Assembly: GCF_900103165.1 (NCBI RefSeq)
Contig: NZ_FNKY01000001.1
Coordinates: 992,001 to 1,056,000 of the forward strand
Direction of reading: 5' to 3'
DNA: 64,000 nt
From: Nitrosospira multiformis
GTDB lineage: Bacteria; Pseudomonadota; Gammaproteobacteria; Burkholderiales; Nitrosomonadaceae
Part shown: in pieces, positions 1-11,203 of the stretch
Position numbering within the stretch: position 1 is the stretch's first letter
Layout of the letters: every line of letters begins with the position of its first letter
Notes under the pieces: generated by a model
What the model was told of the DNA's origin: nothing
Database searches by the model: none
Seen by the model: only the letters and a program-made list of their open reading frames with translations
Program-made: the position numbers and the translations under genes

Positions 1-75
1 GCCATAACCCAGAATGGTTACCTTCTTGTCCTTGATGAGCGACAAATCGGCATCTTTATCATAGTAAACGTTCAT
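1..75 (-). CDS. ilvC: Ketol-acid reductoisomerase, N-terminal fragment (cut by window edge)
   Basis: The 25 codons seen begin [14 protein letters not shown] and reach VTILGYG, the start of the NADPH-binding fold of ketol-acid reductoisomerase, second enzyme of valine and isoleucine synthesis. A good ribosome site (AAAGGAA) lies just before the ATG. It follows ilvI and ilvH on the same strand, the usual ilvIHC order. The rest lies beyond the window. Confidence 0.9.
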   Translation of the reverse strand, partial: MNVYYDKDADLSLIKDKKVTILGYG

Positions 76-158
76 AATTTCCTTTCCGCCCAAATTAGAA
101 GAGTGCCAAGAACTGGCGGGTGAGCACCCCGCTGCCCCATAGATCAAAAAAGATACTG

Positions 159-650
159 TTATATTTTTAGTATTCGTTCACCACGACCGATGCCGGAGGC
201 TCCGGTACGCACCGTTTCCAGAATCGTGCTACGCTCCATGGCTTCAACAAACGCGTCAAGCTTGGAGCCGGTGCCGGTCAGTTCGATGGTGTAGGATTTA
301 TCGGTAACGTCAATAATCCGGCCACGGAAAATATCGGCCATGCGCTTGATTTCTTCGCGATCGTTGCCGACGGCGCGCACCTTTATCAGCATCAGTTCGC
401 GCTCGATGTGAACACCGTCACTCAAATCCACCACTTTGACCACTTCGATAAGCTTGTTCAATTGCTTGGTGATTTGCTCAATCACATCATCTGATCCAGC
501 GGTAACCAGCGTCATGCGAGATAAAGTGGGATCTTCGGTGGCCGCCACGGTAAGCGACTCAATATTGTAGCCGCGGGAAGAGAACAAGCCGGCCACACGA
601 GACAAAGCCCCCGCCTCGTTTTCCATCAACAGGGAAATGATATGTCGCAT
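159..650 (-). CDS. ilvH: Acetolactate synthase small (regulatory) subunit
   Basis: At 163 residues it equals the usual length of the family. The N-terminal ACT domain (about residues 2-80) opens [19 protein letters not shown], with [11 protein letters not shown] further on. The protein binds the catalytic subunit IlvI and makes it sensitive to valine feedback. It lies between ilvI and ilvC, so co-transcription is expected. A repeat element (658-783) fills the gap to ilvI, and its terminal TTAGG is the only Shine-Dalgarno-like sequence before this ATG. Confidence 0.95.
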   Translation of the reverse strand: MRHIISLLMENEAGALSRVAGLFSSRGYNIESLTVAATEDPTLSRMTLVTAGSDDVIEQITKQLNKLIEVVKVVDLSDGVHIERELMLIKVRAVGNDREEIKRMADIFRGRIIDVTDKSYTIELTGTGSKLDAFVEAMERSTILETVRTGASGIGRGERILKI

Positions 651-657
651 TTTTTAA

Positions 658-783
658 CCTAAGCCCGGCAGTGGTAGCGAACCCACCAAAAAAGTGGAAG
701 TAAAGTGATGTAAAAAGTTATTGTGGATCATTTGCTAAAGTTGAAAAATGAGCGATCAGCTGCCAAAAGCTGCCAAAGGTAGG
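658..783. repeat. MITE-like repeat, copy E, in the ilvI-ilvH gap
   Basis: A 126-bp element starting CCTAAGCCCGG and ending GGTAGG (reverse complement CCTACC). It is flanked by the near-identical pentamers TTTAA (653-657) and TTTAT (784-788). Its interior shares the GTAGCGAACYCACCAA block and an AAAAATGAGCGATCA stretch with copy C at 36443-36548. It fills the whole gap between the ilvI stop and the ilvH ribosome site, so it must be transcribed with the operon. The terminal inverted repeats are poor here, so this looks like an old copy. Confidence 0.6.
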
Positions 784-784
784 T

Positions 785-2488
785 TTATACCAGAATCATT
801 TCAGAGAGGCCTTTGCCGCCAGGTACCATCGGGAAGACATTCTCGGTCTGGTCGGTAATGAAATCCATGAATACCAATCGGTCCTTGAGTTTAAACGCTT
901 CCTTTAACGCACCTTCGACATCGCCGGGTTGTTCGATTTTCATGCCGACATGACCATAACTCTCGGCCAGTTTGACAAAATTCGGCAGTGCATCCATGTA
1001 AGATTCAGCATAGCGGTTACCATGGAAGAACTCCTGCCACTGACGCACCATTCCCATGTAGCGATTATTCAAATTAACGATCTTGAGGGGAAGGTTATAT
1101 TGCTTGCAGGTGGACAGCTCCTGTATACACATCTGGATGCTGGCTTCGCCAGTCACGCAGGCTACCGCACCCTTAGGGTTGGCGAACTGCACCCCCATTG
1201 CTGCCGGAAGACCAAAGCCCATGGTTCCCAAGCCGCCGGAATTGATCCATCGGCGCGGCAAATCGAATTTGTAAAACTGCGCCGCCCACATCTGGTGCTG
1301 GCCGACATCCGAGGTAATGAAAGCGTTTCCCTTGGTCACTTTATAGAGTTTTTCAATCACCATCTGCGGCTTGATGATGGTGCTTGCACGATCATACTTG
1401 AGACAATCGCGCGCACGCCACAAATCAATCTGCGCCCACCATGCGTCAAGAGCGGATTGATCAAGCTTCTCTTTACCAGCCGTAAGTAATTTTATGAGTT
1501 CATCCAATACGTCGGAAATACTGCCGACAATGGGAACATCCACCTTCACGCGCTTGGAAATGGACGATGGGTCAATATCTATGTGTATGATCTTACGGTC
1601 TTCGTTGTAGAAATGCTTCGGGTTGCCGATCACACGGTCGTCGAAACGGGCGCCAACGGCCACTAGCACGTCGCAATGCTGCATGGCCATGTTGGCTTCG
1701 TAGGTACCATGCATTCCCAGCATCCCGACAAACTGTTTGTCGGTGGCGGGATATCCGCCCAGTCCCATCAATGTATTGGTGCAGGGAAAACCCAGCATGC
1801 GTACCAGATCAGTCAACCGTGTGGCGGCATCGCTCAAAATGACCCCGCCACCCGTGTACATCATCGGACGCTTGGCGCCCAATATGAGTTGTACCGCTTT
1901 TTTGATCTGCCCGGAATGCCCCTTGGTGACAGGATTGTAGGAGCGCATGCTGACCGTTTCCGGGTAAGTAAATCCGGTCTTCTGCTGGCTCACGTCTTTC
2001 GGTATGTCCACCAGTACCGGACCAGGGCGGCCGGTTGAAGCGATGTAGAACGCTTTCTTGATCGTAGTGGCGAGTTCGTTGATGTCTTTCACGAGAAAGT
2101 TATGTTTGACGCAGGGACGCGTGATGCCCACGGTATCGACTTCCTGGAATGCATCCAGCCCAATGGCATGAGTGGGCACCTGTCCGCTGATGATGACCAG
2201 CGGGATCGAATCCATATAGGCGGTGGCGATTCCGGTAACCGCATTAGTCACGCCAGGACCGGATGTTACCAATGCCACGCCTATTTTGTTGCTGGAGCGG
2301 GCGTAGCCGTCCGCCGCGTGCACGGCCGCTTGCTCATGACGCACCAAGACGTGCTTGACCTTATCCTGCTTGAACAACTCGTCGTAAATATACAGCACGG
2401 CTCCGCCGGGATAGCCAAATATATAATCCACCCCTTCTTTTTGCAAACAACGCACTGTAATTTCAGCGCCCGTTAATTCCGTGCTCAT
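785..2488 (-). CDS. ilvI: Acetolactate synthase large (catalytic) subunit
   Basis: This thiamine-diphosphate enzyme condenses pyruvate to acetolactate, or with 2-oxobutyrate to acetohydroxybutyrate, the first step of branched-chain amino acid synthesis. From the ATG at 2488 it has 567 residues: N-terminal ThDP-binding domain (GYPGGAVLYIYDEL, RHEQAAVHAADGYAR), central FAD domain and C-terminal ThDP/Mg domain. The Mg motif, usually GDGS, reads GEAS here. A TTG 33 bases upstream also opens the frame, but the ATG start MSTELTGAE fits the family better. First gene of the operon with ilvH and ilvC. Confidence 0.95.
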   Translation of the reverse strand: MSTELTGAEITVRCLQKEGVDYIFGYPGGAVLYIYDELFKQDKVKHVLVRHEQAAVHAADGYARSSNKIGVALVTSGPGVTNAVTGIATAYMDSIPLVIISGQVPTHAIGLDAFQEVDTVGITRPCVKHNFLVKDINELATTIKKAFYIASTGRPGPVLVDIPKDVSQQKTGFTYPETVSMRSYNPVTKGHSGQIKKAVQLILGAKRPMMYTGGGVILSDAATRLTDLVRMLGFPCTNTLMGLGGYPATDKQFVGMLGMHGTYEANMAMQHCDVLVAVGARFDDRVIGNPKHFYNEDRKIIHIDIDPSSISKRVKVDVPIVGSISDVLDELIKLLTAGKEKLDQSALDAWWAQIDLWRARDCLKYDRASTIIKPQMVIEKLYKVTKGNAFITSDVGQHQMWAAQFYKFDLPRRWINSGGLGTMGFGLPAAMGVQFANPKGAVACVTGEASIQMCIQELSTCKQYNLPLKIVNLNNRYMGMVRQWQEFFHGNRYAESYMDALPNFVKLAESYGHVGMKIEQPGDVEGALKEAFKLKDRLVFMDFITDQTENVFPMVPGGKGLSEMILV

Positions 2489-2703
2489 GCTTTCTTGGAT
2501 CCTAATGTTGGGTGCCGGCAAAATGATAAATAAAACACTGAACAGTAACGGTTAGCTCATCGTTGGTCAACCCCTTGACAGCGGATCAAGCGGCATTGAT
2601 GTTTACGCACGGACGCAATGGAGCGGGTCGTGCAAGTTAATCAAATAGATCTCCGCGATGAGGGTAGTGGAATCAAACCTCGCTTCTTTTTATTCCGTTT
2701 TTC

Positions 2704-3132
2704 TTATGTTTTCCGATGCGGGCATGCCGGCTTGGTGCAATCCGCGTAAAGTGCCAGTGAGTGCTCGTGTATGGTGAAGCCACGATCCTTGGCAATTCTA
2801 ACTTGACGCTTCTCAATTTCCGCGTCATAGAATTCCTCTACGCGACCGCATTGCAGGCATACCAGATGGTCGTGGTGACTGCTGCTGGCAAGTTCAAACA
2901 CCGCCTTGCCACTCTCAAAATGGTGGCGTTCAAGCAAACCCGCCTGCTCGAACTGTGTCAGCACCCGATAGACTGTGGCAAGACCGATATCCTCACCTTC
3001 ACCGATAAGTGTTCTGTAAATATCTTCCGCCGATAGGTGCCGTACTGGACTGTTTTCGAACAGCCCCAGTATTCTAAGCCGCGGCAGCGTGGCCTTCAGG
3101 CCCATGGTTTTAAGATCATTCGGCTTGCTCAT
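2704..3132 (-). CDS. fur: Ferric uptake regulator Fur
   Basis: A 142-residue metal-dependent repressor. The start [20 protein letters not shown] matches the family's winged-helix N terminus; an upstream in-frame codon would add 12 unsupported residues. The dimerisation domain carries the HHDH motif, a CLQC pair and a C-terminal CTKPACPH, all zinc or iron ligand positions. It is divergent from bamE with about 74 bases between start codons. The same fur/omlA arrangement with overlapping promoters is known in Pseudomonas, so mutual regulation is plausible. Confidence 0.95.
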   Translation of the reverse strand: MSKPNDLKTMGLKATLPRLRILGLFENSPVRHLSAEDIYRTLIGEGEDIGLATVYRVLTQFEQAGLLERHHFESGKAVFELASSSHHDHLVCLQCGRVEEFYDAEIEKRQVRIAKDRGFTIHEHSLALYADCTKPACPHRKT

Positions 3133-3206
3133 GGCTATATCCATCCTGTAAGTGATTTGCTGTATCATATAACGTTAAGTCTGCTTTGGAAACATACGCT
3201 GCCGCG

Positions 3207-3911
3207 ATGCGCGCGAAAATACTCACGTTGCTTGTTTTGCAACTGCTCGCTGGATGTTCGTCTGTTCCATCTCTGGTCTACAAAATCGAGATTCAGCAGG
3301 GGAATGTTATTACCCAGGAAATGGTGGATAAACTAAAACCTGGCATGACCCGATCGCAAATACGCTTCGCGCTGGGTTCGCCAATGATTAGTGATGTTTT
3401 TCACGACAACCGGTGGGACTACGTTTATCGCCTTGAGCAAAAAGGTCATCTGGTTGAGCAACGGCAACTGACGGTGTTTTTCGAGGATGATAAAGTAGTG
3501 CGTGTGGGTGGCAGCTTTGCACCCACACTCGCTTTTGCTCCAACTCAACCCGTTGATCCAACCAGATCCATGGCTAACGTGGAAAGCGGCACTCCAGCCC
3601 CGGTTGATGCCACTGCGCTACGGGAGCCGGAGATGTCCAGCTTAAGGCAGGCACCTCCTTCGCAGGCCGCGATCCTGCCTCAGCCGGTAGATGAGGTGAT
3701 CAAACCCATCGCTAACGAAGGCAATGGTCCCGCTTTGAGTGCTATTTCGCCAGGCGATATTCCGGCTTCAAGCAGTGTTCCGGCATCCAGCGATTCTTCG
3801 ATGGTGAGCAAGGCTCCAGTTTCATCGGAACCGAAGCCGGTAGTTTCCAGGCAAACGCCATCGCAAGCGGGAGACAGGGGAAGTAGAGAAGCGGATCAGC
3901 CGAAAGAGTAG
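3207..3911 (+). CDS. bamE: Outer membrane assembly lipoprotein BamE with long C-terminal extension
   Basis: The ATG at 3207 gives a short signal peptide ending in the lipobox LLAGC, so the mature protein should be an outer-membrane lipoprotein of the BAM beta-barrel assembly complex. The BamE/SmpA fold covers about residues 25-105 (GMTRSQIRFALGSPMISDVF, WDYVYRLEQ, LTVFFEDDKV). The remaining 125 or so residues are rich in Pro, Ser and Ala and look disordered. E. coli BamE is only 113 residues, so this tail roughly doubles it. An earlier in-frame codon at 3186 is less likely because it would precede the signal peptide with seven extra residues. Confidence 0.92.
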   Translation: MRAKILTLLVLQLLAGCSSVPSLVYKIEIQQGNVITQEMVDKLKPGMTRSQIRFALGSPMISDVFHDNRWDYVYRLEQKGHLVEQRQLTVFFEDDKVVRVGGSFAPTLAFAPTQPVDPTRSMANVESGTPAPVDATALREPEMSSLRQAPPSQAAILPQPVDEVIKPIANEGNGPALSAISPGDIPASSSVPASSDSSMVSKAPVSSEPKPVVSRQTPSQAGDRGSREADQPKE

Positions 3912-3917
3912 AGGTTA

Positions 3918-3960
3918 ACCTGGCTAATCCAAGTTCGGTGGCTGGCCGCTCATTTTCGCT
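3918..3960. repeat. Possible decayed end of the MITE-like family, copy F
   Basis: Just after the bamE stop the sequence runs CCTGGCTAATCC, then TTCGGTGGCTGGCCGCTCATTTT. This resembles the end of copies A and B (CCTGAATCC, CGGTAGTTGACCGCTCATTT). No matching second end or target duplication was found, so this may be a half copy or chance similarity. Confidence 0.3.
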
Positions 3961-4014
3961 CATTTCTCATTTGTCTGGCTCGGTACGATGATTCACAGAA
4001 ACTTCAGAATATAG

Positions 4015-4824
<810 letters not shown>

Positions 4825-4892
4825 CTTCGGTTAACCCGGTTGGCAGATAAAACTGTCTAATGTTTTCCGGTTGATCGTACTGCCGCATTTCG

Positions 4893-4921
4893 TTGAAGGA
4901 TGCGCCTTTTGGGCGTATAAT
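4893..4921 (+). promoter_or_regulatory. Sigma-70 promoter of carAB
   Basis: TTGAAG (4893-4898) and a perfect TATAAT (4916-4921) are separated by 17 bases. Transcription would start near 4928, about 70 bases before the carA GTG. This is among the best promoter matches in the window. Confidence 0.75.
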
Positions 4922-4934
4922 CTCAGGTTCAGAG

Positions 4935-4964
4935 AAACGGGACAGGCGATAGCCTGTCCCGTTT
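4935..4964 (+). terminator. Perfect 13-bp hairpin with T run in the carA leader
   Basis: AAACGGGACAGGC and its exact complement enclose a GATA loop, followed by TTTT. It could terminate read-through from dapB. However, it begins only about 7 bases after the predicted carA start site, so it could instead act as an attenuator or as a 5' stabilising stem on carAB mRNA. Confidence 0.6.
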
Positions 4965-4996
4965 TCCACGCCTTGTCAGTATTCCAGGAGCTACCC

Positions 4997-6136
4997 GTGT
5001 CACAACGCCCGCATGCCGTTCTCGCGCTCGCCGACGGCACCATTTTTCGCGGCATATCCATCGGCGTGGAAGGCATCAGCACGGGCGAAGTGGTGTTCAA
5101 CACCGCTATGACCGGTTATCAGGAGATTCTGACTGATCCATCTTATTGCAGACAGATTGTCACACTGACTTATCCGCATATCGGTAATACGGGTACGAAT
5201 CCCGACGACGTTGAATCCGGCAGGATTGAGCGGGTATATGCCGCCGGTCTGGTGATCCGTGATCTGCCTTTGCTCTCCAGCAATTGGCGGCAAACCCGGA
5301 CTTTGCCGGAATATCTCAAGCAACAAGGCGTAGTGGCGATAGCGGATATTGATACCCGCAAGCTTACGCGCATCTTGCGGGAAAAGGGCGCGCAAGCCGG
5401 TTGTCTCATGACGGGCAATTTCAATGAAGCTGATGCGCTGGAGCATGCCAGAGAATTTCCCGGGCTGGTCGGAATGGATCTCGCCAAGGTGGTGAGTTGT
5501 GATCAGCCTTATGAATGGAACGAAGGTGAATGGGAACTGGGGTGCGGCTATCAAGTTCAGAAAAATTCGCGCTTTCATGTTGCCGCACTCGATTTTGGAA
5601 TCAAGCGCAACATACTTCGCAAGCTGGCGCAGCGCGGCTGCAAGGTTACGGTACTTCCCGCGCAGACATCGGCGGATGAAATTCTGGCATTGCAACCCGA
5701 TGGAGTGTTTCTTTCCAATGGGCCCGGTGATCCGGAGCCCTGTGATTACGCCATCGCCGCCACCAGGAAATTGCTTGAAAAGGAGGTGCCGATTTTTGGC
5801 GTTTGCATGGGACATCAATTGCTGGGACTGGCCAGTGGTGCCAGAACCATCAAAATGAAATTTGGCCATCACGGCGCCAACCATCCGGTGCAGGACCTGG
5901 ATACGGGAAGAGTCATGATTTCCAGCCAGAATCACGGCTTTGCGGTAGATATCGAGACGCTGCCGAAGCATGCACGGGTTACGCATGTATCGTTGTTTGA
6001 TGGCAGTCTGCAAGGATTTGAACTGATCGGCCAGCGTGCATTCTGCTTTCAGGGGCATCCCGAAGTCAGTCCCGGACCTCACGATCTGGATTATTTATTC
6101 GACAAATTTATCGGTTTGATGGAGGGGAAAAGGTGA
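4997..6136 (+). CDS. carA: Carbamoyl-phosphate synthase small subunit (glutaminase)
   Basis: Start is a GTG at 4997, six bases after AGGAG; the longer open frame upstream runs through the promoter and hairpin and is not used. The 379-residue protein has the CarA N-terminal domain and a class I glutamine amidotransferase domain (about residues 190-375) with the nucleophile Cys in [10 protein letters not shown] and the His-Glu pair in [13 protein letters not shown]. It supplies ammonia from glutamine to CarB for pyrimidine and arginine synthesis. Confidence 0.97.
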   Translation: MSQRPHAVLALADGTIFRGISIGVEGISTGEVVFNTAMTGYQEILTDPSYCRQIVTLTYPHIGNTGTNPDDVESGRIERVYAAGLVIRDLPLLSSNWRQTRTLPEYLKQQGVVAIADIDTRKLTRILREKGAQAGCLMTGNFNEADALEHAREFPGLVGMDLAKVVSCDQPYEWNEGEWELGCGYQVQKNSRFHVAALDFGIKRNILRKLAQRGCKVTVLPAQTSADEILALQPDGVFLSNGPGDPEPCDYAIAATRKLLEKEVPIFGVCMGHQLLGLASGARTIKMKFGHHGANHPVQDLDTGRVMISSQNHGFAVDIETLPKHARVTHVSLFDGSLQGFELIGQRAFCFQGHPEVSPGPHDLDYLFDKFIGLMEGKR

Positions 6137-6196
6137 GACGTGGATATGAAGCGTACGCAGGGTGCGCCGCTTTCACATTTTGCATTTCACCGTGCT

Positions 6197-9100
6197 ATGC
6201 CTAAACGTACCGACATAAATTCCATCCTCATTATTGGTGCGGGGCCTATTATCATCGGCCAGGCGTGTGAGTTCGATTATTCCGGCGCGCAGGCGTGCAA
6301 GGCGCTGCGCGAGGAGGGTTATCGCGTCATCCTGGTGAATTCAAATCCCGCCACTATCATGACCGATCCCGAAATGGCCGATGCGACGTATATCGAGCCT
6401 ATTATCTGGCCCATGCTGGAAAAAATCATTGCCGCCGAGCGTCCCGATGCGTTGCTGCCGACGATGGGTGGACAGACGGCGTTGAATTGCGCACTCGACC
6501 TGGCAAAGAATGGCGTGCTGAAAAAATATGGTGTCGAATTGATTGGCGCCTCGCGTGAGGCGATCGACAAGGCCGAGGATCGTGAAAAATTCAAACAGGC
6601 CATGAGCAGAATCGGGTTGGGTTCCGCGCGTTCCGCCATCGCGCACAGCCTGGAGGAGGCGTTGCAGGTACAAGCGATGGTGGGTTACCCCGCCATTATC
6701 CGTCCGTCATTTACCATGGGCGGTAGCGGCGGCGGCATTGCCTACAACCGCGAGGAATTTCTCGGCATTTGTGAGCGTGGGTTGGAGGCCTCGCCCACCA
6801 GGGAATTGCTGATTGAGGAATCGGTGATCGGCTGGAAAGAATTCGAGATGGAAGTGATACGTGACAAGAAAGATAACTGCATTATCGTTTGTACCATCGA
6901 AAACCTCGATCCAATGGGCGTTCATACGGGTGATTCCATCACTGTTGCGCCGTCTCAGACATTGACGGACAAAGAGTACCAGATCATGCGTGATGCATCG
7001 ATCGCGGTGCTGCGCGAAATCGGTGTGGAAACTGGCGGCTCCAACGTACAGTTTGCGATTAATCCGCAAGATGGCCGTATGCTGGTTATCGAAATGAATC
7101 CGCGCGTGTCGCGCTCTTCCGCCCTGGCTTCGAAAGCAACCGGATTTCCCATTGCCAAGGTTGCGGCGAAACTTGCGGTAGGCTATACGCTGGATGAGCT
7201 CAGGAATGACATCACCGGCGGGGCGATGCCAGCCTCGTTCGAGCCGGCAATAGACTATGTCGTTACCAAGATACCGCGCTTCGCGTTTGAGAAATTTCCT
7301 CAGGCCAACGACCGTCTTACTACCCAGATGAAGTCAGTGGGCGAGGTCATGGCAATTGGGCGCACATTCCAGGAATCGTTGCAAAAAGCCCTGCGCGGAC
7401 TGGAAATTGGCGTTAATGGACTGGACGAGAAAACAACCGATATTGAAATTATCGAAACCGAATTGAGCGATCCCGGCCCCGAGCGAATCTGGTATGTGGC
7501 TGATGCGTTTCGTTGCGGCATGGCATTGGATGAAATTCACAAACTTACCCACATTGATCCCTGGTTTTTGGCGCAGATCGACGATTTGGTGAAACAGGAG
7601 CAGTCTCTTGCCGGCAAGACGCTGGATACGCTTGATCCGCAGGCGCTGCGCAACCTGAAACGCAGCGGTTTCTCCGACCAGCGTCTGGCGAAGCTGATGA
7701 ATACCACCCAGGTCGAAGTGCGCGCCAGGCGCCATCAACTCGATTTGCGTCCAGTATACAAGCGGGTTGATACCTGTGCTGCCGAGTTCGCTACCCGTAC
7801 TGCTTACATGTACTCTACCTATGAGGAGGAATGCGAGGCGCTGCCCAGCGGCAGAAAAAAAATCATGGTGCTGGGTGGCGGGCCTAATCGCATCGGTCAG
7901 GGCATCGAATTCGATTACTGCTGCGTCCACGCGGCGCTGGCCTTAAGGGAGGACGGTTTTGAGACCATCATGGTCAACTGCAACCCCGAAACCGTTTCGA
8001 CCGATTACGATACCTCCGACCGGCTATATTTTGAACCGTTGACCTTGGAGGACGTGCTGGAAATTGTCGCGGTGGAGAAGCCGCTGGGCGTCATTGTGCA
8101 ATATGGCGGACAGACCCCGCTGAAACTCGCGCGCGATCTCGAGGCTAATGGGGTGCCCATCATTGGCACCAGCCCCGACATGATTGACTGCGCAGAAGAT
8201 CGCGAGCGTTTTCAGAAGATGTTGCACCAGCTTGGGCTGAAGCAGCCATTAAATCGTACCGCGCGCAACCCGGAAGCGGCACTTGCCGCCGCAAATGAAA
8301 TCGGATATCCGCTGGTAGTGCGCCCCAGCTATGTGCTGGGGGGGCGTGCCATGGAAATTATCCACGAGCAGATGTACCTGGAACGCTATATGCGCGAGGC
8401 GGTGAAGGTTTCGCACGATTCACCGGTGTTGCTGGATCGTTTTCTCAATGATGCCATTGAAGTGGATGTGGACGCGATTTGTGACGGAGAGGCCGTGCTG
8501 ATTGGCGGCATCATGGAACACATTGAGCAGGCTGGTGTGCACTCGGGGGATTCCGCCTGTTCGCTGCCACCCTTCAGTCTTTCAACTGTCCTGCAGGATG
8601 AGTTGCGCCGCCAGACGTCAGCGATGGCGCGTGCACTTAAAGTGGTGGGATTGATGAACGTGCAATTCGCCATTCAGGATGATACGGTATACGTGCTGGA
8701 AGTCAATCCCAGGGCATCGCGCACGGTTCCTTTCGTGTCCAAGGCGACGGGATTGCAACTGGCAAAGATTTCCGCCCGCTGTATGACCGGGATGACGCTT
8801 GCCCGTCAAGGTGTCACCGGAGAGGTGATCCCGTCCTACTATTCAGTCAAAGAGGCGGTGTTTCCTTTTATCAAATTTCCTGGGGTGGACACCATACTCG
8901 GGCCCGAAATGAAATCGACGGGCGAGGTAATGGGCGTAGGACATACTTTTGCCGAAGCGTTCGTCAAGTCACAGTTGGCTGCTGGAGTCAAACTACCCAG
9001 CGCTGGCAAGGTCTTCATCAGCGTGCGCCAGTCGGACAAGCCCCGGGTGGTGGAAATCGCCCGCAATCTTGCGGAACTTGGATTCACCCTTTATGCTACT

Positions 9101-9418
9101 CGAGGTACCGCAACGGTGCTGATCGAAGCAGGACTGGTGGTAACGCCGGTAAACAAAATGGCGGAAGGGCGTCCCCATATCGTGGATATGATCAAAAATG
9201 GGGAAATGAATTTAATTATCAACACGGTGGAAGATAAGCGGAGTGCGATTCAGGATTCTTATTCGATCCGCCATGCCGTATTGCAGGCAAGGGTAACGTA
9301 TTACACCACGCTGGCGGGTGCGCGCGCCGCGTGCATCGGTATGGCGAGCCTACGAGAGTTGCAGGCCTATCGCTTGCAGGAATTGCATGCAGCGGCGGTG
9401 CCGCCCGGTGCGGTTTAA
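6197..9418 (+). CDS. carB: Carbamoyl-phosphate synthase large subunit
   Basis: From [17 protein letters not shown] the protein is 1073 residues, the same as E. coli CarB. It has two homologous ATP-grasp synthetase halves (about residues 1-400 and 550-935), the second opening with [20 protein letters not shown], plus a C-terminal MGS-type regulatory domain. It makes carbamoyl phosphate from bicarbonate, ammonia and ATP together with CarA. A GTG at 6140 and ATG at 6146, directly after the carA stop and preceded by AAAGGTGAG, could add 17-19 residues; the ribosome site there is better than at 6197, so the start is not settled. Confidence 0.95.
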   Translation: MPKRTDINSILIIGAGPIIIGQACEFDYSGAQACKALREEGYRVILVNSNPATIMTDPEMADATYIEPIIWPMLEKIIAAERPDALLPTMGGQTALNCALDLAKNGVLKKYGVELIGASREAIDKAEDREKFKQAMSRIGLGSARSAIAHSLEEALQVQAMVGYPAIIRPSFTMGGSGGGIAYNREEFLGICERGLEASPTRELLIEESVIGWKEFEMEVIRDKKDNCIIVCTIENLDPMGVHTGDSITVAPSQTLTDKEYQIMRDASIAVLREIGVETGGSNVQFAINPQDGRMLVIEMNPRVSRSSALASKATGFPIAKVAAKLAVGYTLDELRNDITGGAMPASFEPAIDYVVTKIPRFAFEKFPQANDRLTTQMKSVGEVMAIGRTFQESLQKALRGLEIGVNGLDEKTTDIEIIETELSDPGPERIWYVADAFRCGMALDEIHKLTHIDPWFLAQIDDLVKQEQSLAGKTLDTLDPQALRNLKRSGFSDQRLAKLMNTTQVEVRARRHQLDLRPVYKRVDTCAAEFATRTAYMYSTYEEECEALPSGRKKIMVLGGGPNRIGQGIEFDYCCVHAALALREDGFETIMVNCNPETVSTDYDTSDRLYFEPLTLEDVLEIVAVEKPLGVIVQYGGQTPLKLARDLEANGVPIIGTSPDMIDCAEDRERFQKMLHQLGLKQPLNRTARNPEAALAAANEIGYPLVVRPSYVLGGRAMEIIHEQMYLERYMREAVKVSHDSPVLLDRFLNDAIEVDVDAICDGEAVLIGGIMEHIEQAGVHSGDSACSLPPFSLSTVLQDELRRQTSAMARALKVVGLMNVQFAIQDDTVYVLEVNPRASRTVPFVSKATGLQLAKISARCMTGMTLARQGVTGEVIPSYYSVKEAVFPFIKFPGVDTILGPEMKSTGEVMGVGHTFAEAFVKSQLAAGVKLPSAGKVFISVRQSDKPRVVEIARNLAELGFTLYATRGTATVLIEAGLVVTPVNKMAEGRPHIVDMIKNGEMNLIINTVEDKRSAIQDSYSIRHAVLQARVTYYTTLAGARAACIGMASLRELQAYRLQELHAAAVPPGAV

Positions 9419-9525
9419 TGAAAAAAGCAATCGCCTGTCAATCGCACTGGATTCGTCATGCCGAAATCTTGCGAAATAGTCTGGACGATGACATCGTATA
9501 CAATACAGGAAGGTGGTAATAGGCT

Positions 9526-10002
9526 ATGAGTACAATTCCATTGACCGTGATTGGCGCGGGAAAACTGCGTGCCGAATTGCAAGAAATGAAAACCGTGCAG
9601 CGCCCCGCTGTCATCGCCGCCATTGCGGAAGCTCGTTCCCACGGGGATCTTTCAGAAAACGCCGAATACGAAGCAGCCAAGGAACGGCAAGGTTTTATCG
9701 AGGGACGCATTGCCGAATTGGAAAGTAAACTTTCCAATGCTCAAATCATCGATCCGGCGTTGCTGGATGCCAGTGGCGCTTGTGTATTTGGCGCAACGAT
9801 CGATTTGCAGGACATCGCCAATGATACGGTAGTGACTTACCAGATTGTTGGCGACGATGAAGCCGATATAAAGGAGGGGAAAATCTCCATCAGCTCTCCC
9901 ATTTCGCGTGCCCTGATTGGCAAGTATGCCGGAGATATAGCTGAGGTCCTTGCGCCCGGCGGGGTGCGGGAGTATGAGATTCTTGGTGTGAGATATATCT
10001 AA
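9526..10002 (+). CDS. greA: Transcript cleavage factor GreA
   Basis: At 158 residues it is standard for the family. The N-terminal coiled-coil hairpin (about 1-75) carries the acidic tip motif [14 protein letters not shown], whose Asp and Glu chelate catalytic Mg in the RNA polymerase secondary channel. The C-terminal FKBP-like domain ends [10 protein letters not shown]. It rescues backtracked polymerase. A strong ribosome site (AGGAAGGTGG) precedes the ATG. It follows carB in the usual order. Confidence 0.97.
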   Translation: MSTIPLTVIGAGKLRAELQEMKTVQRPAVIAAIAEARSHGDLSENAEYEAAKERQGFIEGRIAELESKLSNAQIIDPALLDASGACVFGATIDLQDIANDTVVTYQIVGDDEADIKEGKISISSPISRALIGKYAGDIAEVLAPGGVREYEILGVRYI

Positions 10003-10041
10003 TAAGCCTAATAAATTGGGCTCATCGGTTGCGGCCGCATG

Positions 10042-10392
10042 TCACGCTTGAAAGCTGCGTTTGGTTCGGCGTGATTCTCTTTTTTTACGGAATGCAGCGG
10101 TAGCCGGCTTTGCAATTTCGTCGGGTTTGGGACGATAGATTACCAGTATCTTGCCGATGTGCTGCACCGGCGCCGCTTCGAGGCGATGACACATTTCCTG
10201 GAGCAGCGCGTTCCTTATTTCCCGTCCATCGCTGAACACCCTGACTTTGATCAGTTCGTGACTTTTGAGTCCTTGATCCAACTCATGAATAACATTTTCC
10301 GACAAACCTTCCGCGCCTATCCGGACAATTGGCCGGATGGTATGGGCAAGCACCCGGAGCGCACGTCGATGATCCAGTGTAAGGGCTAGCAT
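10042..10392 (-). CDS. yhbY: YhbY family RNA-binding protein (CRM domain)
   Basis: The CRS1-YhbY domain covers about residues 1-90 ([54 protein letters not shown]). The family binds pre-50S ribosomal particles. A basic Lys/Arg-rich tail follows. I start at [10 protein letters not shown]; 24 further upstream residues are open but unlike the family. It is divergent from rlmE with only 30 bases between starts, a pairing common in proteobacteria. Confidence 0.93.
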   Translation of the reverse strand: MLALTLDHRRALRVLAHTIRPIVRIGAEGLSENVIHELDQGLKSHELIKVRVFSDGREIRNALLQEMCHRLEAAPVQHIGKILVIYRPKPDEIAKPATAAFRKKRESRRTKRSFQA

Positions 10393-10422
10393 GAGATTTC
10401 TCGGAAACCGGCATTTTACGCG

Positions 10423-11043
10423 ATGAAGCGCGCCAAAACCAGCAAAGCATGGATGAAAGAGCATGTGAATGATTTTTTTGTCCAGCAGGCAAAAAAAGAA
10501 GGTTATCGTTCACGTGCCGCGTATAAGTTGATTGAAATCGCCAGGCGTGATCATTTGCTCGGGCCAGGCATGACGGTGGTGGATCTGGGCGCGGCTCCCG
10601 GTGGCTGGTCGCAGGTGGCGGCGGAAAAGCTGGGCAGGAAGGGGAAAGTGATCGCGCTGGATCTCCTCGAAATGGCGCCGCTGCCGGGAGTGACGTTCAT
10701 CAGGGGCGATTTCGGTGAAGCGTCCATTTTGGCGGAACTGAAAAAAGAATTGGGGAAGTATCCTCCTGATCTTGTAATTTCAGATATGTCACCTAATATA
10801 AGTGGCATAGGAGTGAGTGATCAGGCGCGCAGCATGTATTTAGCCGAGCTCGCGCTGGAGTTCTCCCTGGAACAATTGAACTCTGGCGGCAATTTTCTCG
10901 TCAAAGTGTTTCAGGGTTCCGGTTTTGAGGAGTTCCTAAGCGCGATGCGTGCCGGGTTCGGCAAGGTGGTAACACGAAAGCCGGAAGCGTCTCGTGGCCG
11001 CAGTAGTGAAATTTATTTGCTGGGCTTGGGTAAGCGGAGTTAA
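10423..11043 (+). CDS. rlmE: 23S rRNA (uridine-2'-O-)-methyltransferase RlmE (FtsJ/RrmJ)
   Basis: A 206-residue Rossmann-fold methyltransferase. It has the SAM motif [13 protein letters not shown] (about 52-64), the DMSPNISG active-site stretch and a downstream Lys in NFLVKVFQG, consistent with the K-D-K-E tetrad. In E. coli it methylates U2552 of 23S rRNA late in 50S assembly. It is upstream of ftsH as in many gamma- and betaproteobacteria, where both are heat-shock genes; I did not find a convincing sigma-32 promoter. Confidence 0.96.
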   Translation: MKRAKTSKAWMKEHVNDFFVQQAKKEGYRSRAAYKLIEIARRDHLLGPGMTVVDLGAAPGGWSQVAAEKLGRKGKVIALDLLEMAPLPGVTFIRGDFGEASILAELKKELGKYPPDLVISDMSPNISGIGVSDQARSMYLAELALEFSLEQLNSGGNFLVKVFQGSGFEEFLSAMRAGFGKVVTRKPEASRGRSSEIYLLGLGKRS

Positions 11044-11203
11044 ACCATTTTCATAGTTAGGCCAGATACGCCGCAGGAGATATATTTTACCGAAGCAAGG
11101 CGGCAGTGACGGCATTTATCCATGCTATTCGCTGTTATAAAACCTGAAATGGGTTTAGAATGAAATACTCAAGGATTTTGACGGCGCGAGCCAAGGAGCT
11201 ATC

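Noticed and set aside
7334-7930. 198-codon antisense frame inside carB and other long antisense frames
   Set aside because: They mirror strongly conserved proteins on the other strand and carry no motifs of their own.
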